Of a stretch of DNA of 64,000 nucleotides, positions 61,567 through 64,000 are shown one piece after another. Within the stretch, counting starts at the first letter, position 1, and each line of letters begins with the position of its first letter. The notes under the pieces are model-generated. The model had not been told where the DNA came from and made no database searches. It saw nothing but the letters and a program-made list of their open reading frames with translations. The stretch lies in NCBI RefSeq assembly GCF_001709345.1, contig NZ_MDTQ01000001.1, positions 372,001 to 436,000 on the forward strand, given 5' to 3'. The stretch is from Terasakiispira papahanaumokuakeensis. GTDB taxonomy: Bacteria > Pseudomonadota > Gammaproteobacteria > Pseudomonadales > Halomonadaceae. Made by a program: the position numbers and the translations under genes.

Positions 61567-61589
61567 AGTGTTGGAGTGTTGGAGTGTTG
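61566..61589. repeat. 8-bp repeat, three copies
   Basis: GAGTGTTG occurs three times head to tail, followed by GAGTGATAG. Confidence 0.85.
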
Positions 61590-61637
61590 GAGTGATAGAG
61601 GAACTTCATTTGGCTAAGTGGAGTCTAACCGCCTAAT

Positions 61638-61665
61638 CTATCTTGACCGCACTATCTTGACTGCT
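61638..61665. repeat. 14-bp tandem duplication
   Basis: CTATCTTGACCGCA (61638-61651) and CTATCTTGACTGCT (61652-61665), two substitutions. Confidence 0.75.
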
Positions 61666-61746
61666 ATGAGGTCATGCTGTCATAGCCTTGTCATGCTATT
61701 CAGGCATGCTGCTGAGCAGTCTTATGTATTGCACCGAAATGGTGCT

Positions 61747-61794
61747 ATGTTGAAATAGAAGTATGTCGAAATAGACGTATTTTGAAACAGATGT
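61747..61794. repeat. 16-bp tandem repeat, three copies
   Basis: ATGTTGAAATAGAAGT (61747-61762), ATGTCGAAATAGACGT (61763-61778), ATTTTGAAACAGATGT (61779-61794). Confidence 0.85.
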
Positions 61795-61919
61795 GAGTAC
61801 ATAAGGATATGAGAAGTACTCATGATGTTGAACTCATGATCACGTGATAGCCGGAGTGGCGTATAGCGTGATACAACGACCCAACGTTACGATGATATTA
61901 TTCAATGAGGTTAATCGAT

Positions 61920-62216
61920 ATGACACCGAAGCAACTCAAGCAACACCATCAGGATGATCTGGAAATTCGTGTGATTGGACATGCCGACAGTCGCTATTAT
62001 GTGATTCAGGTGGTCCGTGGGGATGATATGGACCTGCTCACTAATGAGCGAGGCCAGCCTGTGGTATACCGCAATCTGGATGAGGTTTATCACGAACTTC
62101 GGCGACAACAGGTCAATAAAGCTTGGCTTGTCCACCATGTTGCCAATGATGAAATGATTGGTCGTGATCCCTACTACCAGAATCCGCCCACCAGCCGTAT
62201 CGCGCTGCATTTTTAA
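61920..62216 (+). CDS. Small cytoplasmic protein, DUF6482-like
   Basis: 98 residues from ATG 61920, chosen because GAGG lies nine bases upstream; an ATG at 61905 lacks such a site. The compact alpha-beta sequence (LEIRVIGHADSRYYVIQVV, DDMDLLTNERGQPVVYRNLDEV, HELRRQQVNKAWLVHH) resembles small DUF6482 proteins of pseudomonads and halomonads, as I recall the family. Function unknown. The Fur-like box lies upstream. Confidence 0.75.
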   Translation: MTPKQLKQHHQDDLEIRVIGHADSRYYVIQVVRGDDMDLLTNERGQPVVYRNLDEVYHELRRQQVNKAWLVHHVANDEMIGRDPYYQNPPTSRIALHF

Positions 62217-62680
62217 TCATGATGGTGACGATCATGAGTCATCCGTGCTGGTTGGCATATGATCACTCGTTGATTGATGAGATTGAAGTCTACGTTCAGA
62301 GACGTATGTACTGAAACTGATTGAGCCTTGACTTTTAGCCCTTGAAGCTAATATCACAGTGCTCGCCCTTTGGGGCTTCCAATCGACCGGCGCTTTGATT
62401 GCGTCGGTCTGAATTTGGGGCTCATTCGATCGATCAAGTTCTTCTTTTCTCTCCTCGTTTGCGTCTTTCTTTTCCTATTTGCTCTCTTCTTTGTTGGGTT
62501 CTTTTCGTTTGATGAGCTTGTTTCTATCTGCTGTATCATCGAATCACTCTTCCCGACATGAGTCACTGAGTTGTGCTGTATCATGCTGTTTTGAGATCAT
62601 TCCTTGTACAGATTCGATACACTCTGGTCATCTGGTACACTCTTGAGATTCATGCCGCTTTCGACAGCAGGAGTAGTGTT
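62217..62680. other. Gene-free region upstream of hemH with a pyrimidine-rich tract
   Basis: 464 bp. Bases 62439-62515 are almost free of A on the plus strand (long C/T runs). Frames on either strand here encode low-complexity hydrophobic or lysine/arginine-rich peptides and have no ribosome site, so I do not call a gene. The hemH promoter must lie near 62590-62650. Confidence 0.6.
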
Positions 62681-63679
62681 ATGACGTCATCTTCGAAGCC
62701 TCGCTTTGGGGTTATGCTGGTTAATTTGGGAACCCCTGAGGCTCCGACGCCTGATGCTGTTCGACGTTATCTAGGTGAATTCCTTTGGGATCAGCGTGTG
62801 GTGGATGTATCGAGACCGCTCTGGTGGTTGATTTTAAATGGCATTATTTTGCGCATTCGGCCGCAACGCGTCGCAAAGGCTTATGCCAGTGTCTGGACTG
62901 ATCAAGGATCCCCTTTGATGAAGGTGAGTCAAGCTCAGGCTATCGAGCTTAAACAACGTCTTGAGGATATGTTAGGCACGTCTGTTCCTGTTGAACTCGC
63001 CATGACATATGGCGTGCCGACGATGGAGTCGGCAGGGCAAGCGTTTCGCCAAGCGGGTGTTGAACGGATTATCGTGTTGCCGCTTTATCCCCAGTTTTCA
63101 GCAACCACAACGGGGGCGGTGTTTGATCGTTTAGCAAAAGCGCTTAAGCCGTGCCCTTCCCTGCCAGAGCTTCATTTTATTCGAGATTATCATCAGAACC
63201 CAGACTATATCGAAGCGCTTGCCAATAGTGTTAGAGAGTATCAGGCGGCTCATGGCATGCCCGATCGATTGCTCATGTCCTTCCATGGTATTCCGCAACG
63301 CTATGCCCGCCAAGGTGATCCTTATCCACAACAGTGTGAAGCGACGGCACAGGCATTGGCTGAAGCCTTAGGGCTTGAGACGGATCAATGGGCCCTGACG
63401 TTTCAATCGCGTTTTGGACGTGAGCCTTGGCTACAACCCTATACCGATAAAACTTTGGCTGAATGGGGTCAATCAGGGCTTGAACGCGTGGCCGTGATTT
63501 GCCCGGGGTTTGCTGCTGACTGTTTGGAAACGCTGGAAGAAATTGCACTGCAAAATGCCGAAATTTTTACTGAGGCAGGTGGCGGGACGCTAGACTATAT
63601 TCCTGCCCTGAATGATCGAGTTGACCATATACAAATGCTGGCCGATTTAGTGGTATCGCAAACGCAAGGCTGGCGTTGA
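62681..63679 (+). CDS. hemH: Ferrochelatase
   Basis: Inserts Fe(II) into protoporphyrin IX, the final step of heme b synthesis. 332 residues from ATG 62681, with AGGAG upstream; the in-frame extension to 62573 is not conserved. Signature parts: GVMLVNLGTPEAPTPDAVRRYL, PLYPQFSATTTGAVFD, LLMSFHGIPQRYARQGDPY (catalytic histidine), TFQSRFGREPWLQPYTD and VICPGFAADCLETLEEI. Membrane-peripheral. Confidence 0.97.
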   Translation: MTSSSKPRFGVMLVNLGTPEAPTPDAVRRYLGEFLWDQRVVDVSRPLWWLILNGIILRIRPQRVAKAYASVWTDQGSPLMKVSQAQAIELKQRLEDMLGTSVPVELAMTYGVPTMESAGQAFRQAGVERIIVLPLYPQFSATTTGAVFDRLAKALKPCPSLPELHFIRDYHQNPDYIEALANSVREYQAAHGMPDRLLMSFHGIPQRYARQGDPYPQQCEATAQALAEALGLETDQWALTFQSRFGREPWLQPYTDKTLAEWGQSGLERVAVICPGFAADCLETLEEIALQNAEIFTEAGGGTLDYIPALNDRVDHIQMLADLVVSQTQGWR

Positions 63680-63695
63680 GTTTAGTGATCGAATA

Positions 63696-63733
63696 ACGGG
63701 TCGTGTCAGGGGCGGTTAACCCTGACGACCCGT
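63696..63733. terminator. Inverted repeat between hemH and mnhG
   Basis: ACGGGTCGTGTCAGGG pairs with CCCTGACGACCCGT, with one bulged base, in the convergent gap. No strong T-tract, but position and stem strength suggest a shared transcription end. Confidence 0.6.
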
Positions 63734-63759
63734 GTTAGATAACGCTGAATGGCGCTCTT

Positions 63760-64000
63760 CTACGTTATTTTGTGGCTGGCTGTCGTTGAATCGCCGCCTT
63801 TTTCGCTGTCTTTTTTCTCTTCTGCTTGGCGTTCATTCGACTGCACTTGGCTATGGCCTTGGGCTTTGAGCAGCGCCTCGCCTTGAGTCCCGTGCATTTG
63901 AGGGAGCTCTTGATGCATCGCCGCCTTCGCCAGCAAGTGAGCGCTGACGGGTGCAGTGATCAGCAGAAATATTGTGATCAAGAGTTCATGAATACTCAGA
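63760..64000 (-). CDS. mnhG: Mrp-type Na+/H+ antiporter subunit G, C-terminal part (5' end outside window)
   Basis: The minus-strand frame is open to the window edge. The visible 79 residues start in a transmembrane helix with the family signature FLLITAPVSAHLLAKAA, followed by a polar, glutamine- and lysine-rich C-terminal tail. The rest of the mnh/mrp/pha operon should lie to the right. Mrp complexes expel sodium and help in alkaline or saline conditions. Confidence 0.8.
   Translation of the reverse strand, partial: LSIHELLITIFLLITAPVSAHLLAKAAMHQELPQMHGTQGEALLKAQGHSQVQSNERQAEEKKDSEKGGDSTTASHKIT

Larger units (their letters stand above)
61396..61919. other. Repeat-dense intergenic region with a Fur-like box
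   Basis: 524 bp without a supported gene. It contains a Fur-like sequence (61548-61566) with an overlapping weak promoter, an 8-bp repeat x3, a 14-bp duplication and a 16-bp repeat x3. Possible leader of the DUF6482 gene or a small RNA. Confidence 0.65.

Noticed and set aside
61560-61919. A definite Fur-controlled small RNA
   Set aside because: The Fur-like box is good, but I could not see a clear Rho-independent terminator or a conserved pairing region, so only a candidate transcript is reported.
62354-62584. Lysine/arginine-rich minus-strand and hydrophobic plus-strand frames before hemH
   Set aside because: Both follow from the pyrimidine-rich tract; no start signals and neither resembles a known small protein.

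Overview
The window is a contiguous piece of a gammaproteobacterial chromosome, about half G+C by eye. Gene content and order point to the Oceanospirillales/Pseudomonadales side of the class, perhaps near the Halomonadaceae. Supporting signs are the orn-rsgA, serB/parC/parE/yqiA and rnr-rlmB-rpsF-rpsR-membrane protein-rplI-dnaB blocks (pseudomonad-like order), a Tat-exported high-potential iron-sulfur protein, proline uptake and catabolism genes, a Mrp-type antiporter fragment and a lysine-type EF-P modification set. The species is not identified from sequence alone. No phage, insertion sequence, CRISPR array or integron is visible, so most of the window is core genome.

Layout. 0-5.6 kb: end of cmoM, a secreted protein with a duplicated domain, a general porin, then Rieske ferredoxin-orn-rsgA. 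5.6-8.5 kb: all three genes for beta-lysylated elongation factor P (epmA, efp, epmB). 8.5-23 kb: serB, parC, a degenerate NERD-domain gene, the overlapping gshA-yqiA-parE operon, tex, hrpB and a tRNA-Arg(CCT). 23-28.3 kb: the edge of a motility locus (ycgR, flgN, flgM with a sigma-28 promoter, flgA, cheV, cheR), without the flgB rod genes that often follow. 28.4-33.4 kb: a CPA2 cation/proton antiporter, rsmC, cmoA and cmoB. 33.5-39.8 kb: putP, putA and a divergent AraC-type regulator. 39.9-45.3 kb: the stress operon prkA-yeaH-spoVR and a small divergent membrane protein. 45.4-49.1 kb: HiPIP, a secreted unknown, a lone Lrp ligand-binding domain, a membrane-anchored nuclease and three tRNA-Leu(CAG) genes. 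49.5-56.9 kb: rnr, rlmB, rpsF, rpsR, a membrane protein, rplI and dnaB. 56.9-64 kb: DUF3392, a chemoreceptor with a c-type heme motif, an EAL-CBS-GGDEF protein, DUF6482, hemH and the end of mnhG.

How it fits together. Translation quality control dominates. EF-P and its modification enzymes, the cmo5U34/mcmo5U34 tRNA pathway (cmoA, cmoB, cmoM all in one window), RsmC, RlmB, RsgA, Orn and RNase R all tune ribosomes, tRNA or RNA turnover. A second theme is motility and second messengers: YcgR binds cyclic-di-GMP, the EAL protein should degrade it, and the heme-motif receptor would feed the CheV/CheR adaptation system.

The most unusual signal is not a gene. Intergenic DNA throughout the window is full of short head-to-tail duplications of 12-19 bp, in 2 to 8 copies and at all stages of decay. 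The two clear coding examples have 15- and 18-bp units, which keep the frame. Several hairpin and operator-like elements are also recorded: hairpins between prkA and yeaH, an rpsF leader whose Shine-Dalgarno can be masked, a large dyad between putA and its likely regulator, and a Fur-like box upstream of DUF6482.
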